Below are positions 26,554-34,939 of a stretch of DNA of 64,000 bases, piece by piece. The notes beneath the pieces are model-generated. The model searched no databases. It had not been told where the DNA came from and saw only the letters and a program-made list of their open reading frames with translations. A program made the translations under genes and the position numbers. The stretch covers positions 339,133 to 403,132 of the forward strand of contig NZ_KI911536.1 in NCBI RefSeq assembly GCF_000515115.1, in the 5' to 3' direction. Each line of letters begins with the position of its first letter. The stretch's first letter is position 1. The DNA is from Nocardiopsis sp. CNT312 (GTDB lineage Bacteria > Actinomycetota > Actinomycetes > Streptosporangiales > Streptosporangiaceae).

Positions 26554-27426
26554 TCACACCCTCTCGACCGGCAGCCACAGCTGGGCCTCGGCACTGGTGC
26601 GGTCGGCCGTGTACTCCACCCGCAGCAGGCTGGGCCCTGGCCGCATCCGATAGGACGGCTGGGAGGGGAACCAGTGGGCGAAGGCGTCGGCCCACAGGCG
26701 CTGCAGGGCCTGTGGGAAGGCCCCGGTGGGGCCGGATCGGGGGAAGACCGCCCACGCTCCGGCCTCCACCTCCAGGCAGTCCATGCCCTCGGGTGCGGGG
26801 GCACAGGTGGCCGCCGCGTGGTGGTAGTCCAGTTCGCTGCCCTCCTCGTAGCCGGGGGCGACGTCGGCGGTGGCGGCCAGGACGCCGCGGGGCTCCTGGT
26901 CGGAGAGCCGTTCCACCCGTTCCGTGGTGGCCGGGTCGATGCTCCGGACGAACGCGTCGATGTCGGGGTTGTCTCCCTCGTGGACGAGTCGGACGCGGGC
27001 GCGGGGGCCGACGAGGCGGAAGGCCCCCTTGTCGACGATGCGGTAGCGCACGGCGGTGCTCCCTTCGATGGTCAGGCGGAACCTCATCTGGGGCTGGGAG
27101 GTGAGCACCGCGCCGGTCCGTCGGGCCTGGGCGGGGCCTACGCCGTGCTGGGCGCGAAAGGCCCGGGCGAAGGCCTCGTGCGAGCCGTAGCCGTAGGACA
27201 CCGCGATGTCGAGCAGGCCGCGGCGGCCGTCAACCACTTCGTCTCCGGCCAGGGTGAGCCTGCGCCGGCGCACGTACTCCGACAGCGGCATCCCGGCCAG
27301 CGCGGAGAACAGCCGCCGAAGGTGGTACTCGGAGGTGAGCGCGGTGCGTGCCATCTCCGCCGTGTCCGTCGGAGCCCCTGGGTCGGCCTCGATCTGCTCC
27401 AGGGCCCGGTTCAGCCTCTCCAGCAC
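26554..27426 (-). CDS. AraC-family regulator with GyrI-like effector domain
   Basis: A 290-residue two-domain regulator. The N-terminal AraC DNA-binding domain has ALTSEYHLRRLFSALAGMPL, then GLLDIAVSYGYGSHEAFARA and FRAQHGVGPAQARR. From about residue 125 a GyrI/SOUL-like effector-binding domain follows (VRYRIVDKGAFRLVGPRARV, ending RTSAEAQLWLPVERV). This is the Rob/BmrR-like architecture used to sense small amphipathic ligands. The GTG at 27426 was chosen because AAGGGAGG lies 7-8 nt upstream; the frame continues further. Confidence 0.9.
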   Translation of the reverse strand: MLERLNRALEQIEADPGAPTDTAEMARTALTSEYHLRRLFSALAGMPLSEYVRRRRLTLAGDEVVDGRRGLLDIAVSYGYGSHEAFARAFRAQHGVGPAQARRTGAVLTSQPQMRFRLTIEGSTAVRYRIVDKGAFRLVGPRARVRLVHEGDNPDIDAFVRSIDPATTERVERLSDQEPRGVLAATADVAPGYEEGSELDYHHAAATCAPAPEGMDCLEVEAGAWAVFPRSGPTGAFPQALQRLWADAFAHWFPSQPSYRMRPGPSLLRVEYTADRTSAEAQLWLPVERV

Positions 27427-27625
27427 GGTGTCGCCTCCCTTGTCCACCACCGACGTTAGGGATACCCGCGCCGAGCGCACCCGATCGTTCGCGACCCGTT
27501 CCGGTCGGGGGATCCGGGACCGAGTGATCGTCGCGGGCCTCGGTCCGCCCAGGTCGGCCCCGATACTCCGGGGGAGCCCGCCCCCGGTCCCGGAGGGCGC
27601 ACGCGATGCGCGCGACCGTGCCGGG

Positions 27626-28363
27626 CTAAGACCGGGGCCGGGGTGCGGCGGCCCGGGCCCGGTCCACGATCCGGGTGAGTTCGTCGTGGTGGGCTCCGGG
27701 CCAGAACACGCTCCGGCACACCTGGCAGCGCGCGAACGTGTCGTAGGTAGCGCGGGTGCCGGCGGGGAGCTGTTCGGCGACCTCCTCCTTGGCCGCGGGG
27801 GCGAGCGGGCCGTTGCAGTGCACGCACCGGGTCCAGGGCGCCAGGGGCGGGGCGAAGCGCTCCAGGACGTCGTCGAGCTGTTCGTCGGGGCGGTGGCTGC
27901 GGACGTGGGCTCCGGCGCGCAGGGCGCGGCGCAGCAGCAGGCCTCGGTCGCGGGTGAGCAGGACGCGGTGCTCGGCGTTGGCCTGGGCGAGCAGGGAGGG
28001 GTCGTCGCGGTCGTTGTCGTAGGCGGTGTCGATTCCGAGCAGGCGCAGGCGGCGGGCCAGGGTGCCCAGGTGTACGTCCAGCAGGAAGCGGGGCGGGTGG
28101 AATCCGGGCGGGAGCGGCTGGGGGCGCGGTGCGGTGGCCACGTCGACCCGCTGCCCGAGGCGGGGCCGGTGGGCGGGGGGAAGTCGGTCGCCGTCGGCGT
28201 ACAGGCCGCCGACCTCGGTCAGGGGCACGCCCAGGGACTGCACGAGGTGGCCCAGGGAGGCGGTTCCGTCGTGGTCGGCGCGGACGGTTCCCCCGCGGTG
28301 GCGCGGCGGGAGGAAGAACCGCAGTTCGGGTGCGAAGCGCAGATCCACGGTGGCCCGTTGCAT
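27626..28363 (-). CDS. Mut7-C RNase-domain protein with ubiquitin-like N-terminus
   Basis: A 245-residue protein. Residues 1-80 look like the Mut7-C ubiquitin-like domain (VDLRFAPELRFFLPPRHRGG, SLGVPLTEVGGLYADGDRLP). Residues 85-245 form the Mut7-C PIN-like RNase domain, with acidic residues in FLLDVHLGTLARRLRLLGID, AYDNDRDDPSLLA and VLLTRDRGLLLR. A zinc ribbon follows (CVHCNGPL, then CQVCRSVFW). Predicted to cut RNA; the biological target is unknown. Start is ATG at 28363. Confidence 0.9.
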   Translation of the reverse strand: MQRATVDLRFAPELRFFLPPRHRGGTVRADHDGTASLGHLVQSLGVPLTEVGGLYADGDRLPPAHRPRLGQRVDVATAPRPQPLPPGFHPPRFLLDVHLGTLARRLRLLGIDTAYDNDRDDPSLLAQANAEHRVLLTRDRGLLLRRALRAGAHVRSHRPDEQLDDVLERFAPPLAPWTRCVHCNGPLAPAAKEEVAEQLPAGTRATYDTFARCQVCRSVFWPGAHHDELTRIVDRARAAAPRPRS

Positions 28364-28417
28364 TGGTCCAGGATGGCACGGACCGGCGAAGGCCCGGCCA
28401 TGGGTTGACCAGGCCGA

Positions 28418-28957
28418 TCAGTCGGCGGCCGTGACGGCCGGCAGGCCGTCGATACTGGCGGGGCTGGGAACCCCGCCCCCGTTGCGCTCCTGGAGGCGGT
28501 CCAGCAGGTCGCGGTCCCCTTGCGGTTCCATCAGGGGGACGGCGAACCCGCACGAGTCGGAGATGCGCTCCACGTCGACCACGATGATCGAGCGCTGCCC
28601 GGCCGTGCGCTCCTTGGGAAAGTGCGGGCGCAGGTCGGCGAACTCGGGGTCCGAGGCGAGCACGGTGCGTCCGCGCCCGTGCAGGCGCACGATCTTGGGC
28701 GGCCCGTCGAAGGCGCAGAACATGAGCACGATGCGGCCGTTCTCCCGCAGGTGGGCGATGGTCTCCACCCCCGATCCGCTGTAGTCGAGGTAGGCCGCCC
28801 GGCGCTCACCGAGGACCGCGAAGGTCCCGTTCATGCCCTTGGGGGAGACGTTGACGTGCCCGTCGGCGTCCAGCGGTGCGGTGCCCACGAAGAACACCGG
28901 CTGGTCGAGGAGGAAGCGCGCGAGCCGGTCGTCGATGGCCTCGTAGATCTTTCCCAT
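28418..28957 (-). CDS. Pyridoxamine 5'-phosphate oxidase family (FMN-binding) protein
   Basis: A 179-residue split-barrel flavin-binding protein. The core reads VFFVGTAPLDADGHVNVSPK, YLDYSGSGVETIAHLRENGR and IVLMFCAFDGPPKIVRLHGR, with the typical GR-G and terminal IVVDVERISDSCGFAVPLM. Members of this subgroup are uncharacterised oxidoreductases that may use FMN or F420. ATG at 28957. The MOSC gene lies 57 nt upstream on the same strand. Confidence 0.92.
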   Translation of the reverse strand: MGKIYEAIDDRLARFLLDQPVFFVGTAPLDADGHVNVSPKGMNGTFAVLGERRAAYLDYSGSGVETIAHLRENGRIVLMFCAFDGPPKIVRLHGRGRTVLASDPEFADLRPHFPKERTAGQRSIIVVDVERISDSCGFAVPLMEPQGDRDLLDRLQERNGGGVPSPASIDGLPAVTAAD

Positions 28958-29014
28958 GGCAGACCAGTGTTCCAGAGGCCCGCACGGGTGATCGACACAG
29001 GTCGGCTTCGGTGC

Positions 29015-29557
29015 CTACACCCGGCGCAGGGGGAGGTGCGGGCCCCGGGGCGGGTGCACGCCGACGGCCGCACCGGGCGCGACGGTACCGCCGGTGAGCA
29101 CGATCCCCATCACTCCCGCCAGGTAGGCGGTGGATCCGTCGCCGCCGCGGCGGACCATCTGCCTGAGCAGGCCGGGGGAGAAGCCGTCGATCTGACGGCA
29201 GGGATTGCGCAGGCCGGTGATCTCGACGCGGGCCTCGTCCCCCAGGTGCAGGACGGTCCCGGCGGCCAGGCCCAGCAGGTCGATCCCGCGGGTGGTGATG
29301 TTCTCCCCCATCTGTCCGGGGGCGACGTCGAACCCGGCGCCCGCGACCGCGTCCAGGAGTTCGGCGTGGATGAGGTGGACCTGGCGCAGGTTGGGCTGTG
29401 AGGGGTCCCTGGCCACACGGGAGCGGTGCTGGACGGTGGCACCCATGTGGGCGTCGCCCTCCACCCCCAGCCCGGCGAGCAGCCGGACGCGGGCAAGGAC
29501 CGGCTTGCTGAAGGTGTGGGCGGGGCCGGCGCTGACGGAGACGACTCTGGCGGCCAT
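29015..29557 (-). CDS. MOSC-domain protein
   Basis: A 180-residue MOSC protein (molybdenum-cofactor sulfurase C-terminal type). The fold is recognisable as VRLLAGLGVEGDAHMGATVQ, RQVHLIHAELLDAV, PGQMGENITTRGIDLLGLAA and LGDEARVEITGLRNPCRQID with the conserved Cys. MOSC proteins bind and hand over sulfur or molybdenum cofactor, and the YiiM group confers resistance to N-hydroxylated bases. The ATG at 29557 was preferred over longer starts in the same frame. Same strand as the PPOX-like gene. Confidence 0.92.
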   Translation of the reverse strand: MAARVVSVSAGPAHTFSKPVLARVRLLAGLGVEGDAHMGATVQHRSRVARDPSQPNLRQVHLIHAELLDAVAGAGFDVAPGQMGENITTRGIDLLGLAAGTVLHLGDEARVEITGLRNPCRQIDGFSPGLLRQMVRRGGDGSTAYLAGVMGIVLTGGTVAPGAAVGVHPPRGPHLPLRRV

Positions 29558-29660
29558 GGCGCTCTCTTCCTGTCTTGAGCGGTACGGGCGGGGTACCCGC
29601 TTGATGCGGGACGGGCGAAACCGCCCACACGCACGGCCCTGTTCCGATAACTTCGCGTGC

Positions 29661-30560
29661 ATGGCTGTTTCCGCTGAGCACGAGGTCCGGGTGCGGCTCT
29701 TCCAGGAGTGCCCCGAACTGGCTCCCCGTCTGCTGTCCGAACACCTGGGTGTGGAGGTCCCCGCATACGACCAGGCGGTCCTGCAGTGCGCCGACCTGGG
29801 TGAGGCCGTGCCCGTGGAGCGCAGAGCCGACGTGGTCGTCGCACTGCTCGACAGTGCTGTCAACGTGGTGCTGGAGGACCACGGGCACACGCGGATGGTG
29901 ATCGTCGTCGAGGTGCAGAACGAGTACCGCGAGTACAAGTTCCGCAGGTGGGCGCACTATGCGGGCTCGGTGGCCGATGTCCACGAGTGCGAGGCCGCGG
30001 TCCTGGCCGTGTGCCCGAAGCAGTCGACTGCGGACCGCTTCGACGCGGACTTCCGGGTGGGCCCGCGGCACCTGTTCCGCCCCCTCGTCCTGGGCCCGGA
30101 CCGCCTGAGCGCCTTCACCGACCCGCGCGAGGTGGCCCGGTCGCCCCTGCTGGCGATCCTGGGTGCGACGGCGGACTCGCAGGCCCCAGGGGCCCTCAAA
30201 GCGCTCCTGGAGGGCTTCGCCTGCCTCGATGAGGCGACCGCCGCCGACTACACTCAATACACGCTGACGCTGCTGGACGAGGACTCCCGTCGCAGGGTGG
30301 AGGAGATCATGGCGACCGACACGTACAGGTACTCGAGCGCGTTCACCGAACGCTACGTCCAGCAGGGTGTCCAGCAGGGTGTCCAGCAGGGTCTGCTGGA
30401 GGGCGAGGCCCGAGTCCTGCTCAAGGTCTTGGACCGCCGCGGCGTCGTCCTGTCCGAGGAGGACCGCCGGCGCATCCGCGAGTGCGCCGACGCCGACCAG
30501 ATGGACCGGTGGACGGACCGCGCCCTGACCGCCGCCGACGCCCGGGAACTGTTCGCCTGA
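29661..30560 (+). CDS. Rpn-family PD-(D/E)XK nuclease/putative transposase-like protein
   Basis: A 299-residue protein of the recombination-promoting nuclease (Rpn) type. The nuclease core shows Asp in VERRADVVVALLD and the E-x-Q element in RMVIVVEVQNEYREYKFRRW with nearby Lys/Arg, followed by AHYAGSVADVHECEAAVLAV. The C-terminal region has YVQQGVQQGVQQGLLEGEAR, encoded by a 12-bp tandem repeat, then a helical tail. Copies of this family are often numerous in one genome. The ATG at 29661 has TAACTT 7 nt upstream (possible leaderless start). A role in recombination is inferred from the family only. Confidence 0.88.
   Translation: MAVSAEHEVRVRLFQECPELAPRLLSEHLGVEVPAYDQAVLQCADLGEAVPVERRADVVVALLDSAVNVVLEDHGHTRMVIVVEVQNEYREYKFRRWAHYAGSVADVHECEAAVLAVCPKQSTADRFDADFRVGPRHLFRPLVLGPDRLSAFTDPREVARSPLLAILGATADSQAPGALKALLEGFACLDEATAADYTQYTLTLLDEDSRRRVEEIMATDTYRYSSAFTERYVQQGVQQGVQQGLLEGEARVLLKVLDRRGVVLSEEDRRRIRECADADQMDRWTDRALTAADARELFA
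30357..30392 (+). repeat. Three tandem copies of a 12-bp unit inside the Rpn-family gene
   Basis: GTCCAGCAGGGT is repeated three times exactly (30357-30368, 30369-30380, 30381-30392) and encodes the repeated residues VQQG. Because the unit is four codons, copy-number change would keep the frame. Confidence 0.9.
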
Positions 30561-30565
30561 GCGCC

Positions 30566-31180
30566 TCAGATCTGCAGCTCGTCCGGGAAGCCGGTCCAGC
30601 GCAGGTCGGGGTCCAGGTGGGAGACCTCGTTGTAGGTCAGCACGGTGGGGAAGCGGCGGGGGCTGTAGCGGATGACGGTCAGCGCCGCGTTCGCCGGCGC
30701 CAGGTCCACCCACTTCCAGGAGGGGGTGCCCAGCGCCAGGCTGGCCACCCACGCCACCAGGTAGGCGTGGGTGATGACCACGTCGTGGGTGTCGGTGTCG
30801 TCGGTGGGGCCGGTGAACCGGTCCAGTGCCCGGCGGGCCAGGTCGGGTCCGGCGTCGAGTTCGGAGGCGGGGCGTCCCTCGAGGAAGGCCAGCACCCGGT
30901 CGGCGTACTCGTCGGGCAGCTCGGCTCGGGTAGGCACGTGGGGGACGTAGTCGCCGGCCTCGGGCACGGACTGCGACAGCACGCCGGGCAGGTGTTCGGC
31001 GACCGTGCGCGCGGTCTGGGAGGCGCGGGGCAGGGGGCCGTGGTGGAGCGTGTCGGGTTTGAGTGCGCGCAGGCGCCGCCCCAACTGCTCGGCCTGGCTC
31101 CAACCCTCGGGGGTCAGGTCGCCGGTCTCGGGGTCGGCGTGCGCGTGTCGGGCAAGGTAGAGGTACCGGGTCGCTGGCAC
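30566..31180 (-). CDS. Histidine phosphatase superfamily protein
   Basis: A 204-residue phosphoglycerate-mutase-like phosphatase. The catalytic RHG motif appears as LYLARHAHADPETGDLTPEG (His nucleophile; Gly replaced by Ala). The second half has the His proton donor in DTHDVVITHAYLVAWVASL. The Arg in GPLPRASQTARTVAEHL is also typical. GTG start with AAGGAG upstream. Substrate unknown. A terminator-like hairpin lies between this gene and the upstream transporter operon. Confidence 0.92.
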   Translation of the reverse strand: MPATRYLYLARHAHADPETGDLTPEGWSQAEQLGRRLRALKPDTLHHGPLPRASQTARTVAEHLPGVLSQSVPEAGDYVPHVPTRAELPDEYADRVLAFLEGRPASELDAGPDLARRALDRFTGPTDDTDTHDVVITHAYLVAWVASLALGTPSWKWVDLAPANAALTVIRYSPRRFPTVLTYNEVSHLDPDLRWTGFPDELQI

Positions 31181-31246
31181 GGGGCTCCTTGGAAGACGGG
31201 GTCCCCAGGAGGGTACCGGTCAGGGACGGACCGTAGGCGGGAAAGG

Positions 31247-31277
31247 GGTGTGTGCGGGGGGTGCCCCCGCACACACC
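31247..31277 (-). terminator. Terminator after the NSS transporter operon
   Basis: Perfect 14-bp stem GGTGTGTGCGGGGG, loop GTG, CCCCCGCACACACC, 8 nt beyond the stop codon of the small transporter subunit and ahead of the histidine phosphatase gene. Confidence 0.75.
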
Positions 31278-31284
31278 TTGCGCC

Positions 31285-31401
31285 TTAGTCCCGGTGCTCG
31301 GGCTCCTCGGGGTTGCGGTGCAGGTTGAGCACGGCCGCGAGCAGGCCGCCCCAGACCAGGACGATGGCGACGGCCATCATGATGATGGCGCTGGTGGACA
31401 T
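31285..31401 (-). CDS. metS: NSS transporter small subunit (MetS-like), 38 residues
   Basis: A tiny single-span membrane protein, MSTSAIIMMAVAIVLVWGGL followed by LAAVLNLHRNPEEPEHRD. One transmembrane helix is flanked by a short charged, Pro/Glu-rich tail. This matches the methionine/alanine-import small subunit found next to NSS transporters (MetS of the MetPS system in Corynebacterium). Its ATG shares one base with the transporter stop codon (TGATG), so it is translationally coupled. It is too short to be found by most gene callers. Confidence 0.85.
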   Translation of the reverse strand: MSTSAIIMMAVAIVLVWGGLLAAVLNLHRNPEEPEHRD

Positions 31402-32942
31402 CACCGCTCCCCTTCCGTGCCGTGCGAGGCGGCCTCAAAGTCCCGGGCCGCGAGTGCGTCGGCGGTCCGCCAGGGCACGAGCGAGACGACCACGCCGAAG
31501 ACGATCGCCCCGAGGGCTACGCCCCAGCCCGCGGCGAGCAGGAAGCCGGTGGGGTAGTCGCCGTAGTTCTGGGCCAGTTCGGCGCGCAGGCTGTCCCACA
31601 TCATCAGGCCCAGCAGCACCGGTGTGAGCGCACCCAGGGTCAGGCGCCACCACAGGCCCAGCTTGACCGAGGACACGGCGTCGACGTGGCGCTGGAGCAT
31701 CGGCAGCCTGCGGGCGATCCAGGACACGGCCACGATCAGCACGAGCGCGGCCAGGGCGATGCCGTACTGGTTGATGAAGTGGTCGAACACGTCGAGGAAG
31801 AACAGGCCCCCGTGGGTGGGAAACAGCAGGATCGAGGCGAGCGCGGTGGCGCCGCCCACCAGCAGGACGGTGGGGACGCGGCCCAGTCCGGTGCGGTCGT
31901 GCACGGCCGAGACGATGACCTGCACGATGCTGATGAGTGAGCTGAGCCCGGCGACCACCAGTGAGGCGAAGAACAGTACGCCGAACAGGTCGGCGCCCAC
32001 GGGCAGGCTGGAGATGATCTGGGGGAAGGCGACGAAGGCCAGCCCCAGCCCGGAGGTGGCGACCTCGTCCACGGCGGCGCCGGTCCTGGTGGCCATGAAG
32101 CCCAGCGCGGCGAACACACCGATGCCGGCCAGGATCTCGAAGGAGCTGTTGGCGAACCCGGCGACCAGGCCGGATCCGGTCAGGTCGGTCCTGGGGCGCA
32201 GGTAGGAGGCGTAGGTGACCATGATCCCGAAGCCCACGGACAGGGAGAAGAAGATCTGTCCGTAGGCGGCGATCCACACGCCGCCGTCGGCCATGGCACC
32301 CCAGTCGGGGGTGAACAGCGCGTCCAGGCCCGTGGCGGCACCGTCGAGGGTGAGGGCCTGGATGACCATGATGAGGAACAGGGCGACCAGCAGCGGGATG
32401 AAGACCCGGTTGGCCTTCTCCACGCCGTTGCGGATGCCCAGTGCCAGGACGCCCAGCACGAGGGCCCACACCGCGATCAGGGGCCAGGCCACCCCCGAGA
32501 CGTAGCCGGAGACCATACCGGGGGCGTCGCCGATCCGGAGGAAGTCGACGAAGAAGAAGGCGTCGGGGTCCTCGCCCCACCGCTGCCCCACAGAGAAGAA
32601 GGTGTAGCGGATGGCCCAGGCGATGATCACGGCGTAGTAGACCGCGATCACGAAGCAGATCGCCACCTGCCACCAGCCGATCGCCTCGGCCGGGCGCCAC
32701 AGCCGCCGGTAGGCCAGCGGCGGCGAGGAGCGGAACCGGTGCCCGACGGCGTACTCCAGGATCAGCAGGGGGATTCCGGCGGTGAGCAGGGCGACGAGGT
32801 AGGGCACCAGGAAGGCGCCGCCCCCGTTGTCGTAGGCGATGTAGGGGAAGCGCCAGATGTTGCCCAGTCCGACGGCGGACCCGATGGCCGCCATCAGGAA
32901 GCCCGCGCGCGTCCCCCACTGCTCGCGCGTGTGTCGGACCAT
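31401..32942 (-). CDS. metP: Sodium-dependent NSS-family amino-acid transporter (MetP-like)
   Basis: A 513-residue neurotransmitter:sodium symporter homologue with about 12 transmembrane helices. The signature first helix is GFLMAAIGSAVGLGNIWRFP with YIAYDNGGGAFLVPYLVALL, containing the sodium-site and substrate-binding glycines. Later helices include FFSLSVGFGIMVTYASYLRP. Paired with the coupled 38-residue MetS-like subunit, it probably imports methionine or small neutral amino acids together with Na+. The ATG at 32942 has GGGAGG 7 nt upstream and is preferred to the ATG seven codons earlier. Confidence 0.92.
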   Translation of the reverse strand: MVRHTREQWGTRAGFLMAAIGSAVGLGNIWRFPYIAYDNGGGAFLVPYLVALLTAGIPLLILEYAVGHRFRSSPPLAYRRLWRPAEAIGWWQVAICFVIAVYYAVIIAWAIRYTFFSVGQRWGEDPDAFFFVDFLRIGDAPGMVSGYVSGVAWPLIAVWALVLGVLALGIRNGVEKANRVFIPLLVALFLIMVIQALTLDGAATGLDALFTPDWGAMADGGVWIAAYGQIFFSLSVGFGIMVTYASYLRPRTDLTGSGLVAGFANSSFEILAGIGVFAALGFMATRTGAAVDEVATSGLGLAFVAFPQIISSLPVGADLFGVLFFASLVVAGLSSLISIVQVIVSAVHDRTGLGRVPTVLLVGGATALASILLFPTHGGLFFLDVFDHFINQYGIALAALVLIVAVSWIARRLPMLQRHVDAVSSVKLGLWWRLTLGALTPVLLGLMMWDSLRAELAQNYGDYPTGFLLAAGWGVALGAIVFGVVVSLVPWRTADALAARDFEAASHGTEGER

Positions 32943-32968
32943 GTTCAGGCCTCCCGAATCCATCCCGT

Positions 32969-32985
32969 CGTTCGCAAATCGAACG
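32969..32985 (-). promoter_or_regulatory. Inverted repeat at the NSS transporter promoter
   Basis: CGTTCG-CAAAT-CGAACG lies 27 nt before the transporter start codon. A minus-strand TAGCGT hexamer (-10 candidate) overlaps its upstream side, so a bound protein would block initiation. Confidence 0.5.
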
Positions 32986-33158
32986 CTAGCAGGGTGTGGA
33001 CACAGGAGCGCGGATCAGGGGATCCACTCGCCTTTATGTCTCGGATCTTCGGGTTTTTATAGGCGTTTTGTCGAGGATCACCGTCGGCGACACGCGGGAC
33101 GAGGCGGGCATGGGAGACGTCTTTGGTCGATCCGGGCGGCGCGCGTGGCGTGCGTGGC

Positions 33159-34148
33159 TCAGGGCCGGTGGGGCGGACGGGGGTGCATCCGGACGCCCGG
33201 CAGTTCCGGGGACGGCAGCGCGGGGCCGGGGTCCCCGGCCACGGGGGCGAAACGGGCGTCCCCCTCGGTGCGGGCCCGCTCCCAGTGGGCGCGGGCCGCG
33301 ACGATCTCGTCGTGGTCGCGCCCCACGAGGTTCCACCACATCAGCAGGTCCTCACTGAAGGGGGTCCCGCCGATCACCAGTAGGCGGGCGTCGCGGTCGG
33401 TCCTCAGGACGACCTCTTCGCGCCCCGGGCCCAGGTACAGCAGCGCCCCGGCCTCCACCCGGTGGCCGAGTACCCGCAGCGGGGCGTCCAGCGCCAGCAC
33501 GCCGTGCTCGAAATCCCCGCGCAACGCCAGAGGTACGGCGGCCCCGGCCGCCAGGGCGACCTCGGCGCCCATGAGCGGGGTGTGGGTGCGGGCGGGGGAG
33601 CGGTGCCCGTGGACTTGTCCGGCCAGGACGGTCACCCGGGCGTCGGTCAGGGTGAACACGGGCAGGTCGTCGTGGTACTCGAAGCGGGGCAGGCCGCGGC
33701 GTTCGGCCTCGGGCAGCGCCACCCACAGCTGCGCCCCGTGCAGGACCGGTGGCCGCTCCACCGGAGAGCGCTCGGAGTGGGCGATGCCCCCGCCCGCGGT
33801 CATGAGGCCCAGCCGACCCGGGAGGACCACCCGGTCCGAGCCCAGGCCGTCGCGGTGGCGGACCGCGCCCCGGACCAGCCAACTGACGGTCTGCAGGCCG
33901 ATGTGGGGATGCGGGGGGACCTGCATCCCCTTTCCCCCGGACACGTCGGCGGGGCCGAAGACATCGGCGAAGCACCACGCGCCGATCATGCGGCGGTGCC
34001 TGCCCGGCAGCGACCGCAGGACCGGCATCGCGCGGGGTCCGCCCAGCGGGACCCGCCGTGGTGCGAGCAGTTCGACGGAGGGCGGTCCAGGGGCGGGCCG
34101 GGCCGTGCACACCTGCTGTTCGCCTGGATGGGGTTCCTGGTTGCTCAC
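33159..34148 (-). CDS. Pirin-family protein
   Basis: A 329-residue bicupin of the pirin family. The N-terminal cupin carries the metal-binding pattern in VPPHPHIGLQTVSWLVRGAV and the Glu/His in GGGIAHSERSPVERPPVLHG, preceded by GAWCFADVFGPADVSGGKGM. The C-terminal cupin is less conserved (LMGAEVALAAGAAVPLALRG), and FSEDLLMWWNLVGRDHDEIV near the end is a pirin hallmark. Some pirins are quercetinases; function here is unknown. GTG start at 34148; the track of open codons upstream is not conserved. Confidence 0.9.
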   Translation of the reverse strand: MSNQEPHPGEQQVCTARPAPGPPSVELLAPRRVPLGGPRAMPVLRSLPGRHRRMIGAWCFADVFGPADVSGGKGMQVPPHPHIGLQTVSWLVRGAVRHRDGLGSDRVVLPGRLGLMTAGGGIAHSERSPVERPPVLHGAQLWVALPEAERRGLPRFEYHDDLPVFTLTDARVTVLAGQVHGHRSPARTHTPLMGAEVALAAGAAVPLALRGDFEHGVLALDAPLRVLGHRVEAGALLYLGPGREEVVLRTDRDARLLVIGGTPFSEDLLMWWNLVGRDHDEIVAARAHWERARTEGDARFAPVAGDPGPALPSPELPGVRMHPRPPHRP

Positions 34149-34270
34149 CCTGCCGACGGTAGCCGAGGGCGGGGCCCGCCGTCGGGATGGGCCGGCGGCG
34201 TCCCCTCCGGCCAGGGGCGGAACGGGCCTCCACGATCCCACTGGTGCTGGGAGGGTGGTTTGCCGTAGTC

Positions 34271-34285
34271 TGGAAAGCGCTTTCA
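34271..34285 (+). promoter_or_regulatory. LacI-family operator upstream of decayed sugar genes
   Basis: TGGAAAGCGCTTTCA contains the perfect 12-bp palindrome GAAAGCGCTTTC, the classic LacI/GalR operator form. It sits 23 nt before the Gfo/Idh/MocA fragment. A related site (GGAAA-ACAC-TTTCC) precedes the lacI-type gene at 35997-36010. Confidence 0.75.
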
Positions 34286-34307
34286 CGCGGAAAGGCGGTA
34301 TCCACCC

Positions 34308-34508
34308 ATGGGTGATCACGTGTTGGGTGCGGCCATGAACGGCGCCACCGGACGCATGGGGTACAGGCAGCACCTGACCCGCTCGGTTCTGGCCATACGC
34401 GAGGAGGGCGGCCTGCGCCTGCCCGACGGCTCCCGGATCCTCTCCGAACCGATCCTGGTCGGGCTCGCGGTGGGGCGGCACCGGGAGTCGGTGCCCCACC
34501 TACGGTAG
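34308..34508 (+). pseudogene. N-terminal fragment of a Gfo/Idh/MocA-family oxidoreductase
   Basis: Sixty-six residues that open like a Gfo/Idh/MocA dehydrogenase (GAAMNGATGRMGYRQHLTRS, VLAIREEGGLRLPDGSRI, LSEPILVG). The frame then loses similarity and stops, although the family normally has about 380 residues. It is the first gene after the LacI operator, so it was presumably the first gene of the regulated operon. Confidence 0.72.
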
Positions 34509-34512
34509 CGGG

Positions 34513-34736
34513 GTGAACCTGGACTATTGCCTTGATGACCTGGTGGAGCAGGTGCGGGGGTGGGTGGCGGCCGGGCACACGGCGGTCAAGATCAAGGTGG
34601 GTTCGGCCGATCTGGCACGTGATGTGGAGCGTGCGCTGGCGGCGCTGGAGGAGTTCGGGCTGCGTTTCGTGGAGGAGCCGCTGCCCGCTCAGGACCTGGA
34701 GGCGCATGTGCGGTTGCGCAGGCACAGGTGTCGGTG
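34513..34736 (+). pseudogene. Enolase-superfamily (mandelate racemase-like) fragment
   Basis: About 70 residues match the barrel of a mandelate-racemase/muconate-lactonizing enzyme: LDDLVEQVRGWVAAGHTAVK with the K-x-K motif in VKIKVGSADLARDVER, then ALEEFGLRFVEEPLPAQDLE. The segment between DVER and ALEEF, which should hold the metal-binding D-x-N, is missing, so an internal deletion is present. Both ends of the protein are gone too. Downstream to 34934 nothing more is readable. Confidence 0.7.
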
Positions 34737-34918
34737 CCTGCGACCCTGCACTAGCGCGGGGGCCGATCGCCGTCGGGTGCCTCTGTCGAGCGGTCGTCGG
34801 CCAGGACACCGGGTTTTAGGGGCGGGCGGTCTCAGCAGCGCACGGGGCGTCGGGGGTGAGGGCTCGGCGGGTGCGTGGTGGTGTGCCCGTGCACGGCGGT
34901 CCGCCGCCGGGGCAGTGC

Positions 34919-34939
34919 GCTGACCGGTGTCCGGTCAGC
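34919..34939 (-). terminator. Hairpin at the 3' end of the lacI-type gene
   Basis: GCTGACCGG, loop TGT, CCGGTCAGC is a perfect 9-bp stem overlapping the last codon and stop of the LacI-family gene. It may terminate that transcript. Confidence 0.5.
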
